Part shown: positions 15,417 through 24,366 of the stretch, piece after piece
How positions within the stretch are numbered: the stretch's first letter is position 1
Layout of the letters: every line of letters starts with the position of its first letter
Translations under genes and position numbers: made by a program
Notes under the pieces: model-generated
What the model saw: only the letters and a program-made list of their open reading frames with translations
The model's database searches: none
Told to the model about the DNA's origin: nothing
Source: Bacteroidota bacterium
GTDB lineage: Bacteria > Bacteroidota > Bacteroidia > Bacteroidales > F082
Assembly: GCA_024279935.1 (NCBI GenBank)
Contig: JAJRQZ010000029.1
Span: 1 to 48,978 of the forward strand
Direction: 5' to 3'
Length of the DNA: 48,978 bases

Positions 15417-16490
15417 TTATTGATTATTGAGTTTCAGTTTGTCCGACAGCCATTTACTAAAGTTCAAGCCTTCAAAACCATAGGTTTTATGCGAAAATGC
15501 CAGAACCTTATTAATCCATTCTTGTTCTATTGCTTTTTTACTCTTAAACTTAGTTCTCCAAATTTCGTTGAATTCATCAAGTTCAATTAATTTAATAACA
15601 TTCACAATTTTATCAATATTAATAATAAACTTAACCATCACCTTGGGTGCCATTTTAAACTCAACACCCTCAACAATAATATTTTGCCTTCCGCCTGCAG
15701 TAAATAAATCACGAATATTAGGACAGATTATACGTTTTCGCACAGACAACCATAAGGTAAAATTGTCGAATTTACTTTGGTGTTTTCCTAAAATCTCAGG
15801 AAACATGGCATAAGCAAGAATTTTATAATCTTCCTTTTCCTCCTTTGAAACAGTATTCCAAATTTTAAAAATCAAAGAATCCGGTTTGTATTCTTCATTA
15901 TCCAGCCACCAAAGTTCCTGACCTTCATTTAGTTTAGCCCTATAATAATCTTTAATGGGTTTTATTGGATTTTCACTTTGCCTAAGCTGGTCGTATTCCA
16001 AATCAATTTTATCGAAAATTGTATTGCCTGTTTTTAGATCCATATCAACCAAGTATCTTGGCGAGTGAGTAACAAGAACATCCGACAAACAGTCTTCATA
16101 TGGACGGCACTTAAATTGAATAGGCTCATATATTTTGCCAAAAAGCATATAAATGCGCTTAATATTTTCAACTCTTGTACTTTCAAGCACACTATTTCCT
16201 GTGGTTTTCCAATGATTTTGTTTTGTTGACTTCACCTCAACGCCAAAATAGTTATTGGCGATAATGTCAGGGAATTTTTGGCCTGATATCAGTTCTATTG
16301 TTCCCTCAAAAGGCGTATGTTCTGCAGTAGAGCACATAACATCATAAACTTCATTCTCTAATTTGCTCCCTAATAATTTTAAATATTTTTCGCTTGCCCG
16401 AGAAGATTCCAGATTTAAGGCGTTTATTGTTGAAACAAGCAACTTCTCAAAGTCAAGTTTCTCAAGGGAGTTATTTAGTGAAATTAACAT
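15417..16490 (-). CDS. Type II restriction endonuclease (PD-(D/E)XK), partner of the adjacent C5 methyltransferase
   Basis: A 357-residue protein from the MLISLNN start, 10 bases after the methyltransferase stop. The catalytic motif is visible: FPD (Asp75) ... FGVEVKS (Glu85-Val-Lys87), then TKQNHWKTTGNSVLESTRV. Its adjacency to a cytosine-C5 methylase on the same strand supports a type II restriction enzyme cutting the site that the methylase protects. I could not assign the recognition sequence. An upstream in-frame start exists but would overlap the methylase gene. The last residues (LNNQ) and the stop come from the dispersed TTGATTATTGAGT repeat, so the C-terminus may have been altered by repeat insertion. 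Confidence 0.8.
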   Translation of the reverse strand: MLISLNNSLEKLDFEKLLVSTINALNLESSRASEKYLKLLGSKLENEVYDVMCSTAEHTPFEGTIELISGQKFPDIIANNYFGVEVKSTKQNHWKTTGNSVLESTRVENIKRIYMLFGKIYEPIQFKCRPYEDCLSDVLVTHSPRYLVDMDLKTGNTIFDKIDLEYDQLRQSENPIKPIKDYYRAKLNEGQELWWLDNEEYKPDSLIFKIWNTVSKEEKEDYKILAYAMFPEILGKHQSKFDNFTLWLSVRKRIICPNIRDLFTAGGRQNIIVEGVEFKMAPKVMVKFIINIDKIVNVIKLIELDEFNEIWRTKFKSKKAIEQEWINKVLAFSHKTYGFEGLNFSKWLSDKLKLNNQ

Positions 16491-16500
16491 GGTTTTTAGT

Positions 16501-17841
16501 TTAATTAAAATATTTATCCCACAAATCCTCAATTCTAGCCGCTAAGTTAAATGCCATTAACGGAGGAACTGCATTGCCAATAATTTTATATGCCTGTGAT
16601 GGGCTTATTAGAAACTTCTTTTTTGGTTCATTTGATTCTACAACAAACTCAAAATCAGGTGGAAACGATTGAATTAGCCCGCATTCCCTAACAGTCAGCC
16701 TTCGTTCGCCTTTGTTATTATTCAATTCAAAATCATATTTGCCGCCATTTTCAACCGACAACCTCCTAAATTCGATATTTCCATGATGCTCTGCCCTGAT
16801 AGTTGGCCCGATGCCGTTTAAATTTATTTCAGATTGCCCTTGACAGTGTTTGCCCATATATTTGGCCTTTGAATAATTCATTTGAGACAGGTCGGTCGAA
16901 AACGAAGGTTCTTTTAAATTTTTAAATAAGTCCTTCAGTTTAACATAATTCTCTTTTTTGTGAGTTATTGGCGGATAAGGATTGTATTCATCGGAAATAT
17001 TTTTCTTGGATAGCTCAGATAAGGCAATTGAGTTTAATTCCGATTTTTTAATTCCGATAAAAATAACCCTTTCCCGGGATTGCGACACTCCATAGTCGGC
17101 CGAATGCAATACTTGAGGCGGCAAAACTATATAACCGTTTCCGTTGGCAGAGGCAAAATCCTTTTGTATAATATCCTTAACATCAGAAAGGTTTACTAAA
17201 CCCTTTACATTTTCGGCAATAAACATTTTCGGTGAGGTAATTTCAATTACCCTCTTCATCCAATAATAAAGTTTCCCTCTTGTTTCTTCTGTTGGTAGAT
17301 CGCCTGATGCAAGTTTGCCATCGTGCTTCCTATGCGATTCAAAGCCGTTTCTTTTTCCTGCCACGCTAAAGTCTTGACAAGGAAAGCCTCCAGTCACTAA
17401 ATCTACTTCTTCAGGAAATACTTTTAAGCCTAATTCATGTAATTTAACAAGATTAACAATACTCTCCGATTGGAAAATCTCGGGCGAATATTCCAGTTTG
17501 GAAAAATTGTGCACCCAAGCATTTCTTGCATCTTTTAAAATATCGTTGGCAAAAACAGTCTTAAATCTTGTTGTTTTTAATATTGAATAGGTTTTGTTGA
17601 GATCCCTCTCTACAAACCTATCATAAGAACTCTCGGCAATTGACTTTTTAAATACTTTAAAACCACCTTCGAAACCTAAATCCATGCCTCCGCAACCAGA
17701 AAATAAAGACACAATATTTAAGTCTTTACCTTTCTTTTTCCCATAACTTAAAGTTTTGAAATATAAAGCCAGTTGTTCCTTAACTTGGTTTAATCTCGAC
17801 TCATCAAGGTCTATTTCAGTATTTTTAATTTCAAGATCCAT
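16501..17841 (-). CDS. DNA (cytosine-5-)-methyltransferase of a type II R-M system
   Basis: A 446-residue C5 methylase with all main motifs in canonical order: I (NIVSLFSGCGGMDLGFEGG, about 42-60), IV (GGFPCQDFSVAGKRNG, catalytic Cys155), VI (FIAENVKGLV, Glu210), VIII (QSRERVIFIGI), IX (LTVRECGLIQSFPPDF) and X (YKIIGNAVPPLMA). About 70 extra residues between motifs I and IV (SIAESSYDRFVERD ... LHELGLKVFPEEVD) are typical of a methylase subgroup with a long insertion. It transfers a methyl group from SAM to cytosine C5. It lies upstream of the endonuclease gene, so the methylase is made first. Its -7 promoter box lies only 4 bases from the ATG. Confidence 0.96.
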   Translation of the reverse strand: MDLEIKNTEIDLDESRLNQVKEQLALYFKTLSYGKKKGKDLNIVSLFSGCGGMDLGFEGGFKVFKKSIAESSYDRFVERDLNKTYSILKTTRFKTVFANDILKDARNAWVHNFSKLEYSPEIFQSESIVNLVKLHELGLKVFPEEVDLVTGGFPCQDFSVAGKRNGFESHRKHDGKLASGDLPTEETRGKLYYWMKRVIEITSPKMFIAENVKGLVNLSDVKDIIQKDFASANGNGYIVLPPQVLHSADYGVSQSRERVIFIGIKKSELNSIALSELSKKNISDEYNPYPPITHKKENYVKLKDLFKNLKEPSFSTDLSQMNYSKAKYMGKHCQGQSEINLNGIGPTIRAEHHGNIEFRRLSVENGGKYDFELNNNKGERRLTVRECGLIQSFPPDFEFVVESNEPKKKFLISPSQAYKIIGNAVPPLMAFNLAARIEDLWDKYFN

Positions 17842-17845
17842 TTTG

Positions 17846-17853
17846 CAAAGATA
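17846..17853 (-). promoter_or_regulatory. -7 promoter element (TATCTTTG) of the methyltransferase/endonuclease operon; near-leaderless
   Basis: A perfect TAnnTTTG whose last base is 4 bases from the ATG at 17841. In Bacteroidota, transcription starts roughly 3-6 bases after this box, so the mRNA would begin at or almost at the start codon. Confidence 0.6.
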
Positions 17854-17925
17854 CTATTTGATAAGTTGAGAATTCGATATAATATGACACTTTCGAGGCG
17901 TAAACTTTCAATTATTATTAAGATT

Positions 17926-19446
17926 CTACTTTTTCACAAAATCCAATTTCTCAAAATGGAAATCAGGGGCATCCATATCTATTTTAAAACCAGCTATTTC
18001 ACCTTTTGCGTTAAATGAAAAAGTAACGAAGCCCGCAGGCAGGAATGGATCGGCGAATTTTATCTTAAAAGTATCATAATGCCAATGCTCAAGTTTCGAG
18101 TTTAACAGTTTTGCCGTTGGCACCAATGTTATAAACAACTCATTATCTTTAAGTTCCACTCTTGCATCACCATACATTTTATCGTTGTACCCGCCTGCAT
18201 ATTTCTCCAAATCCAATGATGGCTTAGTGTTTTTAATTCTTTCCTCGGCGAGTCTTTCCCATTTTTCTTCTAGCGACTTTTTTTGTTTTATTTCATATTT
18301 TAGATATTTCGCTGCCCAATCAGTTGTGTCATTTTGATTAAGGAAAAAATCGAGCACTTTCTTGTCGATGGCGGGAATCAGGGCCGACAATTGATTGGCA
18401 AGAATAACATATGCAAGGCTGTCCTCGGGTACCAAAACAACTTTTGAATGAAATCCGGGAAGGCCGCCGCCATGATTAATAATCTTCTTTCCCATATAAT
18501 CCTTTAGAAACCAACCTTGTCCGTAAGCCGTAAAATGAGTGCCGTCAATTGTCTCGGCCCTGCCGGCATTCAACAAGGTTTGCGGCGATACCAAATGGTA
18601 ATAACTTGATGTTGAGAATATTGTATCGCCATTATAAACGCCCTTCCCCAACATCAACTTGAGCCATTGCATCATATCGGCAACTGAGCTGTTGATAGCC
18701 CCTGCCGAGCTTATGTTGTCGTAATTGATGAATTCCATGGGCTTGCCATCTATATGAGGCCAAGCAGCGTTTCCATTGTTTTCAAAACCATGGTTGGTAG
18801 TTGTGGATGATTTCATATTGATTTTATCAAGGATATTCTCTTTCAGGAACTCAGTCCATGGTTTACCTGTAACACTCTTAATTACTTCGCCGGCAGTAAT
18901 AAACATGAGGTTAGAATATCCGAATTTCTCTCTTAAACCGTAAGGCATCTCGCGATAGCGAATTCTCCTGACAACCTCTTCGGTGCTCCTTTGGGTTCCA
19001 TACCATATTAAATCGCCGTCAAAGGTCTCGAAACCGGAACGATGTGCCAGCAGATCCTCAACAGTAATTTTTGCCGTGATTTCAGGATCCGACAACTTAA
19101 AACCGGGTAAAACATCCACTACTTTATCATCCCAGCTCAGCTCACCTCTATCAACTAAAATAGAAATACATGCTGCTGTAAAAGCCTTTGAACAAGAGGC
19201 AATTCCAAACAAGGTGTTTTCGTCAACTTTATCTTTTGTTTCGGTATTTTTATAACCGTAGGCATGCTCGAAAACAACTTCCCCGTTCTTAACAAGCCCA
19301 ATGGCAAAACCAGGCATGTTAAATTCGCCCATATATTTTTCGATATATTTATCAAGTTCCTCATAATCTTTCTGTGCTTGGGCATAGGAATGAGTAAAGA
19401 TCAGCGCAAACAACAAGCTTGCCAGGTAAACTATTGGTTTCTTCAT
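17926..19446 (-). CDS. Serine hydrolase, class C beta-lactamase family, with DUF3471-type C-terminal domain
   Basis: A 506-residue exported protein (signal peptide ending about YAQAQ). The beta-lactamase/DD-peptidase fold shows S84-C-S-K87 (GIASCSKAFTAA), the Y-S-N motif (KFGYSNLMF) and HGG (NHGGGLPGF) in place of KTG. The C-terminal ~110 residues (LEKYAGGYNDKMYGDARVELKD..) are the beta-barrel DUF3471-like domain common in esterase-type members. The probable activity is D-amino-acid peptidase or esterase in the periplasm; true beta-lactamase activity is not implied. It follows the M23 peptidase by 9 bases, suggesting a shared transcript concerned with the cell envelope. Confidence 0.9.
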   Translation of the reverse strand: MKKPIVYLASLLFALIFTHSYAQAQKDYEELDKYIEKYMGEFNMPGFAIGLVKNGEVVFEHAYGYKNTETKDKVDENTLFGIASCSKAFTAACISILVDRGELSWDDKVVDVLPGFKLSDPEITAKITVEDLLAHRSGFETFDGDLIWYGTQRSTEEVVRRIRYREMPYGLREKFGYSNLMFITAGEVIKSVTGKPWTEFLKENILDKINMKSSTTTNHGFENNGNAAWPHIDGKPMEFINYDNISSAGAINSSVADMMQWLKLMLGKGVYNGDTIFSTSSYYHLVSPQTLLNAGRAETIDGTHFTAYGQGWFLKDYMGKKIINHGGGLPGFHSKVVLVPEDSLAYVILANQLSALIPAIDKKVLDFFLNQNDTTDWAAKYLKYEIKQKKSLEEKWERLAEERIKNTKPSLDLEKYAGGYNDKMYGDARVELKDNELFITLVPTAKLLNSKLEHWHYDTFKIKFADPFLPAGFVTFSFNAKGEIAGFKIDMDAPDFHFEKLDFVKK

Positions 19447-19455
19447 GATAGATAT

Positions 19456-20340
19456 TTAAAAAATTATATAATCCTCAGGATCTACAGGCGCCCCGCGATG
19501 CCAAAGCTCGAAATGCAAGTGGGCGCCGGTAGTTATTTCCCCTGATTCGCCGGTAATTGCTATTGGCTGTCCGGCCTTGACGATTTCACCCGTTTTTTTC
19601 AGCAAGACAGAATTATGCATATAAAAGGAAACTATGTTCTCGCGATGCTGAACGGCGATAACATATCCCGTTTCCAAAGTCCAGGCAGTAAATATTACCG
19701 TTCCGTCGAGAGTGGCGGTTACCGCCGAATTATGCTTTGCAACAACATCGACACCAAAATGATCTTTGCTCAAATCGAATTTGGAGGTTACAATTCCGTC
19801 GATAGGGGGGTAAAAGCTTAGGTTTCTAATACTTATTTTCTTCAACTCCTTTGCCTGGACCAGGTCGGACAAATATAAATTATTAAGGTTCTGCGATTCG
19901 AATTCCAGACGCAATAAGCTGTCTTGTGCCGAGGACTTCAGGCTAATGGTGTCGTAAAGCTTCTTGTTTTCCGGAACAACATCGAGGCTGTCATCACTAA
20001 AATCCTTTCCCTCAACTATGTTCTTTATGTTCTCAAAGAACAAATCCTTTCTTTTCAGTTCTGTTTCCAGCGAGTCAGCCAGAATGTTCAAGCGGATTAT
20101 CGATTCGTTTTGATAAGAGCTCGGATAACCCGGTATATATTCCTTAACCGGAGTGTAAACAATCAGCACAAAGGTGAGGGCTGTAAAGATTATGCCGAGG
20201 CTCAAAAATACCGAAAACACATTGAGCCTGGTCAACCTAAAGATTAAACGCTCCTGAAATGTCTCGTCATTGAAGATCACGAGGCGATATTTGCTCCTTA
20301 ATTTATAATACCACTTTTTATCGGACTTATGCTTGGCCAT
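19456..20340 (-). CDS. M23 (LytM) family metallopeptidase, membrane-anchored
   Basis: A 294-residue protein with a cytoplasmic basic start, one membrane helix (about 40-62, LGIIFTALTFVLIVYTPV), a periplasmic helical stalk and a C-terminal peptidase domain. The zinc motifs are complete: HFGVDVV (H-x3-D) and HLHFEL (HxH), with the last domain strand ending VDPEDYIIF. Members cleave peptidoglycan cross-links or act as activators of amidases. It is first in an apparent two-gene unit with the serine hydrolase and has a TAGGTTTG box 17 bases upstream. Confidence 0.93.
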   Translation of the reverse strand: MAKHKSDKKWYYKLRSKYRLVIFNDETFQERLIFRLTRLNVFSVFLSLGIIFTALTFVLIVYTPVKEYIPGYPSSYQNESIIRLNILADSLETELKRKDLFFENIKNIVEGKDFSDDSLDVVPENKKLYDTISLKSSAQDSLLRLEFESQNLNNLYLSDLVQAKELKKISIRNLSFYPPIDGIVTSKFDLSKDHFGVDVVAKHNSAVTATLDGTVIFTAWTLETGYVIAVQHRENIVSFYMHNSVLLKKTGEIVKAGQPIAITGESGEITTGAHLHFELWHRGAPVDPEDYIIF

Positions 20341-20357
20341 TTTAAAATATTAAAACG

Positions 20358-20365
20358 CAAACCTA
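20358..20365 (-). promoter_or_regulatory. -7 promoter element (TAGGTTTG) for the M23 peptidase gene
   Basis: A TAnnTTTG match on - with a predicted leader of about 14 bases. The other ~190 bases up to sprE contain no recognisable feature. Confidence 0.5.
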
Positions 20366-20555
20366 CGGAAAAATCGGTTTCGGTGCTTGGGCCCGATGAC
20401 CGTATTATGTCTTGATCAAATACAACCCAAACTATTATCCTATGAAGCAACCAACAATAATCAAAACATTCTTCGGTACTAATCACATCTTTATTATTTT
20501 TGCCGTCATTCAGTAATATTTTTTTCTGAAATCAGTTATAATAGGAAAATTAAGA

Positions 20556-23207
20556 TTGAGGTTAATCTACAAATACAGGATAAGGTATGTTATCGGTGTG
20601 CTGTTTATAGCGATAGCCGTTAATGCATGCTCGACCAAGAAGAATACCTGGATGCGACGCTCGTACCACAACCTTACCTGTCATTACAATGTTTATTGGA
20701 ACGGCATGATGAGCCTGGAAGAAGGCGAAAAAAGCTTAAGGCAAACCGTGAAGGATGATTACTCGAAGGTTTTGAGGGTTTATAATTACGGGGAAAAGAA
20801 ACAGGCTCAGCGCCTGAACCCTAAAATGGACAGGACCATAAAGAAAGCAAGTATCGGAATTCAGAAACATTCGATGTATTTTGGCGGCAAAGAGCAGGTT
20901 AAGTGGATAGATAATAGCTATTTGATGATGGGCAAGGCCCATTTTTATAAACAGGACTATATTAGCGCACGTCGTGTTTTTGATTATGTGGCAAAGAGTT
21001 ACCCCGACGAACCAATTCATTACGAGGCATGGCTTTGGCTGGCAAAAACTCATGTCCAGGCCGAGAGGTATGAAAAAGCCGAGGCCACCATCAACCTTCT
21101 TCAAAGCAAGCTGGACGAAAAGGATTTCCCGTTTTACGTAGAGAGGCAGATACCTTTGGTCTTGGCCGATTTTTATCTGGCGCAAGAAAAATACGATGAT
21201 GCTTATCCGTATCTGGAAAGGTCGATCGAACTTAACAAGGACAAATATATCACCACCAGGGTTGAATTTATCCTGGGCCAGTTATATCAAAAGGAAGGCG
21301 ACCTGAAAACCGCCACTGAGTATTTTAAGAGCGTCGTCAAGAAAAACCCCGATTATGTAATGGCTTTCGAGGCCAAAATGCACTTAGCTCAGACCTATGC
21401 CTCTGAAAACGGCAGCAGTAAGGATATAAACAAGATTCTTCACAAAATGCTCAAAGAAAAAAGGAACGAGGAGTTCATGGATCAGATATATTATGCTTTG
21501 GCGGAAGTCGCTAAAAAAGACGGCAACGACACCCTCGCCATTCAACATTTGCGCAACTCGGTAAGATTCAGCACAAAAAACCAGGTTCAAAAAACCAGGT
21601 CGTCCCTTGAGGTTGCCGATATGTTCTTCGACAGAAACAATTATGTTTATGCACAGGCTTATTATGATACTGCCGTTAGCTCATTGACAAAAGATTACCC
21701 CAATTACGACGAAATCAGCCGTAAGGCGGGCGTGCTAACCGATCTGGTCACGCAAGCGCAAACAATCAAGGAACAAGACAGCCTGCAACACCTGGCCAAC
21801 ATGGACACAACGGAATTATATGCCTTCATCGACAAAAAAATATCTGATTATATCGCTGCCGAAGAGAAAAAGAAAGAAGAAGAGGAATTAAATGACGGAG
21901 GGACCCAGTTTGTTGACATGAGCAACAGGGGCGGCTCAGGCAACAGCCTTGGGAACGGGGAGTGGTATTTTTATAATACTGCCGCGTTAAGCTCCGGATA
22001 TACCGAGTTCGCAAGAAAATGGGGGAACAGGAAACTTGAGGACAATTGGCGCATAAGCGACAAGAGGCTTATGATGTCGGGCGACGATGCAGTGGCGGCA
22101 AACGACTCGATTCCCGATTCAACATCGGTGGGAAGCGCAAATCCCATCGACAGGACATTTTATCTGGCGGGAATACCAAATACGCCCGAGAAGATGGAAG
22201 CCTCCGACAAAAAACTTATTGAAGCATTCAACCGTCTGGGATTCATTTATTTAATGCAGCTCAACGATACCGTCAGGGCACAGGAAACATATATTGATTT
22301 CCAAAAACGATTCCCCGAAAACGACTATCGCCTGGAATCGTGGTATGCTTTGTACAAGATTTATAATTCACAAAACAATTCCGGGGAATCCGATTATTAT
22401 AAAAACCTGATATTGTCGAACTATCCCGAAAGCACTTATGCAAAAGTGATTATCAATCCTGATTATTATACTCTTTTGGAGGAGGAAAAGCTAAAAGCCT
22501 CCGAACTATATATGCGTACGTATAAAGCCTTTAAGAACGAGAAGTTTTATAGGGTGATATCATACTCGGACAAAGGAATGGAACTCTATCCTGACGACAC
22601 TGCCCTGATGCCAAGGTTTATGTACCTTAGGGCGCTCTCGCTAGGAAAGGTTGACACTCCCGACACCCTTTATGCCTGCCTTGACACACTTCTTGTTTCA
22701 TTCCCCGAAAGCGCCGTCGTGCCACGTGCGAAAGCCCTTTTAAGAAAACTGCAGCTGGAATACGGCTTAGGCGTCCCCGAAGAGATAAAAGAACAAAAGA
22801 AAGAGTTAGAAGCCAATAAGGGCAAGGAAAAGTCGATATATTACTATAAGGAAAACAGCATGCACTTCGTGATGTTTGTAGCCAACAACGAAAATATCGA
22901 GGTCAACCCCCTGAAAATACGCTTATCCGACTTTAACGGCAAATATTTTAGCTTGATGCGGCTGAAAGTCAAGAGCCTGCTGCTCAACAAAACCCAAACT
23001 ATTATCACGGTGGGCAACTTCAAGAACAAAGATGAGGCCATGAATTATTATAATGCGTTGAACAACGACGAATATGTCCTCTCAGGGGTTGCCAAAGGAG
23101 ATTATTTCTTGTTCCCCATCAGCACTTCCAATTATCCTTTGTTTTATCGCGACAAGAACATAGGAGGATATAAGGATTTCTTTGAAAAATATTATAAAAG
23201 AGACTAA
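20556..23207 (+). CDS. sprE: Type IX secretion system lipoprotein SprE/PorW (TPR-rich)
   Basis: An 883-residue lipoprotein. The signal peptide ends in AIAVNAC (Cys about 25), then STKKNTWMRRSYHNLTCHYNVYWNGM, the conserved SprE/PorW opening. TPR-like helical repeats cover about 120-370 (DNSYLMMGKAHFYKQDYISARRVFDYVAKSYP and following). The family block NGEWYFYNTAALSSGYTEF..KWGNRKLEDNWR lies near 470-500, and a further TPR region follows. SprE/PorW links the periplasmic and outer-membrane parts of the T9SS needed for secretion and gliding. The start is TTG (20556); an upstream stop at 20514 with no ATG between supports it. The stop overlaps the bactofilin start by one base (TAATG). Confidence 0.9.
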   Translation: MRLIYKYRIRYVIGVLFIAIAVNACSTKKNTWMRRSYHNLTCHYNVYWNGMMSLEEGEKSLRQTVKDDYSKVLRVYNYGEKKQAQRLNPKMDRTIKKASIGIQKHSMYFGGKEQVKWIDNSYLMMGKAHFYKQDYISARRVFDYVAKSYPDEPIHYEAWLWLAKTHVQAERYEKAEATINLLQSKLDEKDFPFYVERQIPLVLADFYLAQEKYDDAYPYLERSIELNKDKYITTRVEFILGQLYQKEGDLKTATEYFKSVVKKNPDYVMAFEAKMHLAQTYASENGSSKDINKILHKMLKEKRNEEFMDQIYYALAEVAKKDGNDTLAIQHLRNSVRFSTKNQVQKTRSSLEVADMFFDRNNYVYAQAYYDTAVSSLTKDYPNYDEISRKAGVLTDLVTQAQTIKEQDSLQHLANMDTTELYAFIDKKISDYIAAEEKKKEEEELNDGGTQFVDMSNRGGSGNSLGNGEWYFYNTAALSSGYTEFARKWGNRKLEDNWRISDKRLMMSGDDAVAANDSIPDSTSVGSANPIDRTFYLAGIPNTPEKMEASDKKLIEAFNRLGFIYLMQLNDTVRAQETYIDFQKRFPENDYRLESWYALYKIYNSQNNSGESDYYKNLILSNYPESTYAKVIINPDYYTLLEEEKLKASELYMRTYKAFKNEKFYRVISYSDKGMELYPDDTALMPRFMYLRALSLGKVDTPDTLYACLDTLLVSFPESAVVPRAKALLRKLQLEYGLGVPEEIKEQKKELEANKGKEKSIYYYKENSMHFVMFVANNENIEVNPLKIRLSDFNGKYFSLMRLKVKSLLLNKTQTIITVGNFKNKDEAMNYYNALNNDEYVLSGVAKGDYFLFPISTSNYPLFYRDKNIGGYKDFFEKYYKRD

Positions 23208-23635
23208 TGTTTCAGAAAATAATCAATCAAAATACCATGAAAAAATCTAGTAACAGCAATGGCGACCATGCAGTGCACAACTTGATCTCGCAAGGCACCA
23301 TTATCAAAGGGGATATTGAAACCGAAGGCGATTTGAGGATCGACGGCTCCCTTGTCGGGAATATTATTACCAAAGGCAAACTGGTAGTTGGCGAGTCTGC
23401 GAGCATAGAAGGAACGGTAAAGTGCGATAATGCCGACATATCGGGGAAGCTGGTAGCCAAGGTTACCGTTAACAATTTAGTTAATTTAACTGAATCATCA
23501 AGGGTCTCGGGCGATATTATCACCAAAAGGATTTCCATAGAACCGGGAGCCGTTTTCTCTGGGACATGTCAAATGTCGTCGGGGAATTTGAGTTCTGTAC
23601 AGGACAAAAATATATCCGGTGAAAAAAAACGATGA
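23207..23635 (+). CDS. Bactofilin (polymer-forming cytoskeletal protein)
   Basis: A 142-residue bactofilin. The beta-helix core is clear in repeats of about 17-18 residues: LISQGTIIKGDIETEGDLRIDG, SLVGNIITKGKLVVGESASIEG, TVKCDNADISGKLVAKVTV and SRVSGDIITKRISIEPGAVFSG. Bactofilins self-assemble without nucleotide into filaments that organise envelope enzymes. The start shares one base with the sprE stop, so translation is coupled. An in-frame ATG 11 codons later (MKKSSNSNG) could also serve. It overlaps atpZ by 17 bases. Confidence 0.93.
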   Translation: MFQKIINQNTMKKSSNSNGDHAVHNLISQGTIIKGDIETEGDLRIDGSLVGNIITKGKLVVGESASIEGTVKCDNADISGKLVAKVTVNNLVNLTESSRVSGDIITKRISIEPGAVFSGTCQMSSGNLSSVQDKNISGEKKR

Positions 23636-23834
23636 CAGCCCGCTAAAATTTTATGCCAAATACTCAAGCCTGGCATTACAAATGATAGTGATTATCGTAG
23701 GCGCTGCGTTCGGGGGCAAGGAATTAGATAAAGCAGTTGATATCGAATTCCCGGTATTTACTGTTGGCTTAACTATCGTAAGTGTCATCGCGGCCGTAAT
23801 CTATGGTATGCGCGAGATCTTTAAACAAAAATAA
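23619..23834 (+). CDS. atpZ: AtpZ/AtpI family membrane protein
   Basis: 71 residues with two membrane helices (about 17-31, ALQMIVIIVGAAFGG, and 45-65, FTVGLTIVSVIAAVIYG) joined by the conserved GKELDK loop and ending MREIFKQK. AtpZ proteins accompany F0F1 ATP synthase operons and are thought to help c-ring assembly or Mg/Ca uptake. It lies between bactofilin (17-base overlap) and a four-helix membrane protein, the arrangement that precedes atpB in Bacteroidales. Here, however, no atp genes follow. Confidence 0.85.
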   Translation: MKKNDDSPLKFYAKYSSLALQMIVIIVGAAFGGKELDKAVDIEFPVFTVGLTIVSVIAAVIYGMREIFKQK

Positions 23835-23840
23835 AACAAC

Positions 23841-24215
23841 ATGAAAAGTTTCAAAACCTTCGTAAAGCAAATTACCGCCTTAACTGCCGTAATGCTTCTT
23901 CTAAGCATGGCGGTTTATTACTCCTCCCCCAAAATCAAAATTAGCCCTGCGTTTTTTTACATACTGATTTTCTTGTACGCATCCAATATCGGAATTTTTA
24001 AAATGCTCTCGAAATCCATGGAAAGCAGGCTTAGCAAATTCGCTAACGCCTTTATGCTCGTCAACTTTGGGAAACTAGTGTTCTTTAGCATTGTCATCGT
24101 TGCTTACGCAATCCTCAACAAGGAAGATGCCGTTTCGTTCATGTTAACATTTTTTATTTATTATTTTGCTTTCACCATTTTTGAAGTTATCTCGCTATTG
24201 CGGATAAAAAAATAA
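23841..24215 (+). CDS. Four-helix membrane protein of unknown function, ATP-synthase-associated by position
   Basis: 124 residues with four predicted membrane helices (about 12-28, 38-52, 70-90 and 98-118) and a basic tail RIKK. No family name is assigned with certainty; proteins of this size and topology sit between atpZ and atpB in many Bacteroidales. It starts 6 bases after atpZ, so it is part of the sprE-bactofilin-atpZ transcript. The operon stops here: a 151-base AT-rich gap follows, holding a 14-base perfect palindrome at 24299-24312, rather than atpB. Confidence 0.75.
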   Translation: MKSFKTFVKQITALTAVMLLLSMAVYYSSPKIKISPAFFYILIFLYASNIGIFKMLSKSMESRLSKFANAFMLVNFGKLVFFSIVIVAYAILNKEDAVSFMLTFFIYYFAFTIFEVISLLRIKK

Positions 24216-24298
24216 TTTATACACAATCAGCATTGACATAACCAATTGTTTACCAGCATTTTTAATTCACATAATGAAATATTTTCGTTATTTTTACG

Positions 24299-24312
24299 GA
24301 AACAATTGTTTC
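24299..24312. repeat. 14-base perfect palindrome (GAAACAATTGTTTC) before the 24367 gene
   Basis: It lies 54 bases upstream of the start of the next gene and 3 bases after a near-consensus TATTTTTA box. It could be a regulator site; nothing else supports this. Confidence 0.3.
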
Positions 24313-24366
24313 TGATGCAGTTTATATTCATATAATTTCTATTTTTATCCACTTAAATTTTTCTTG

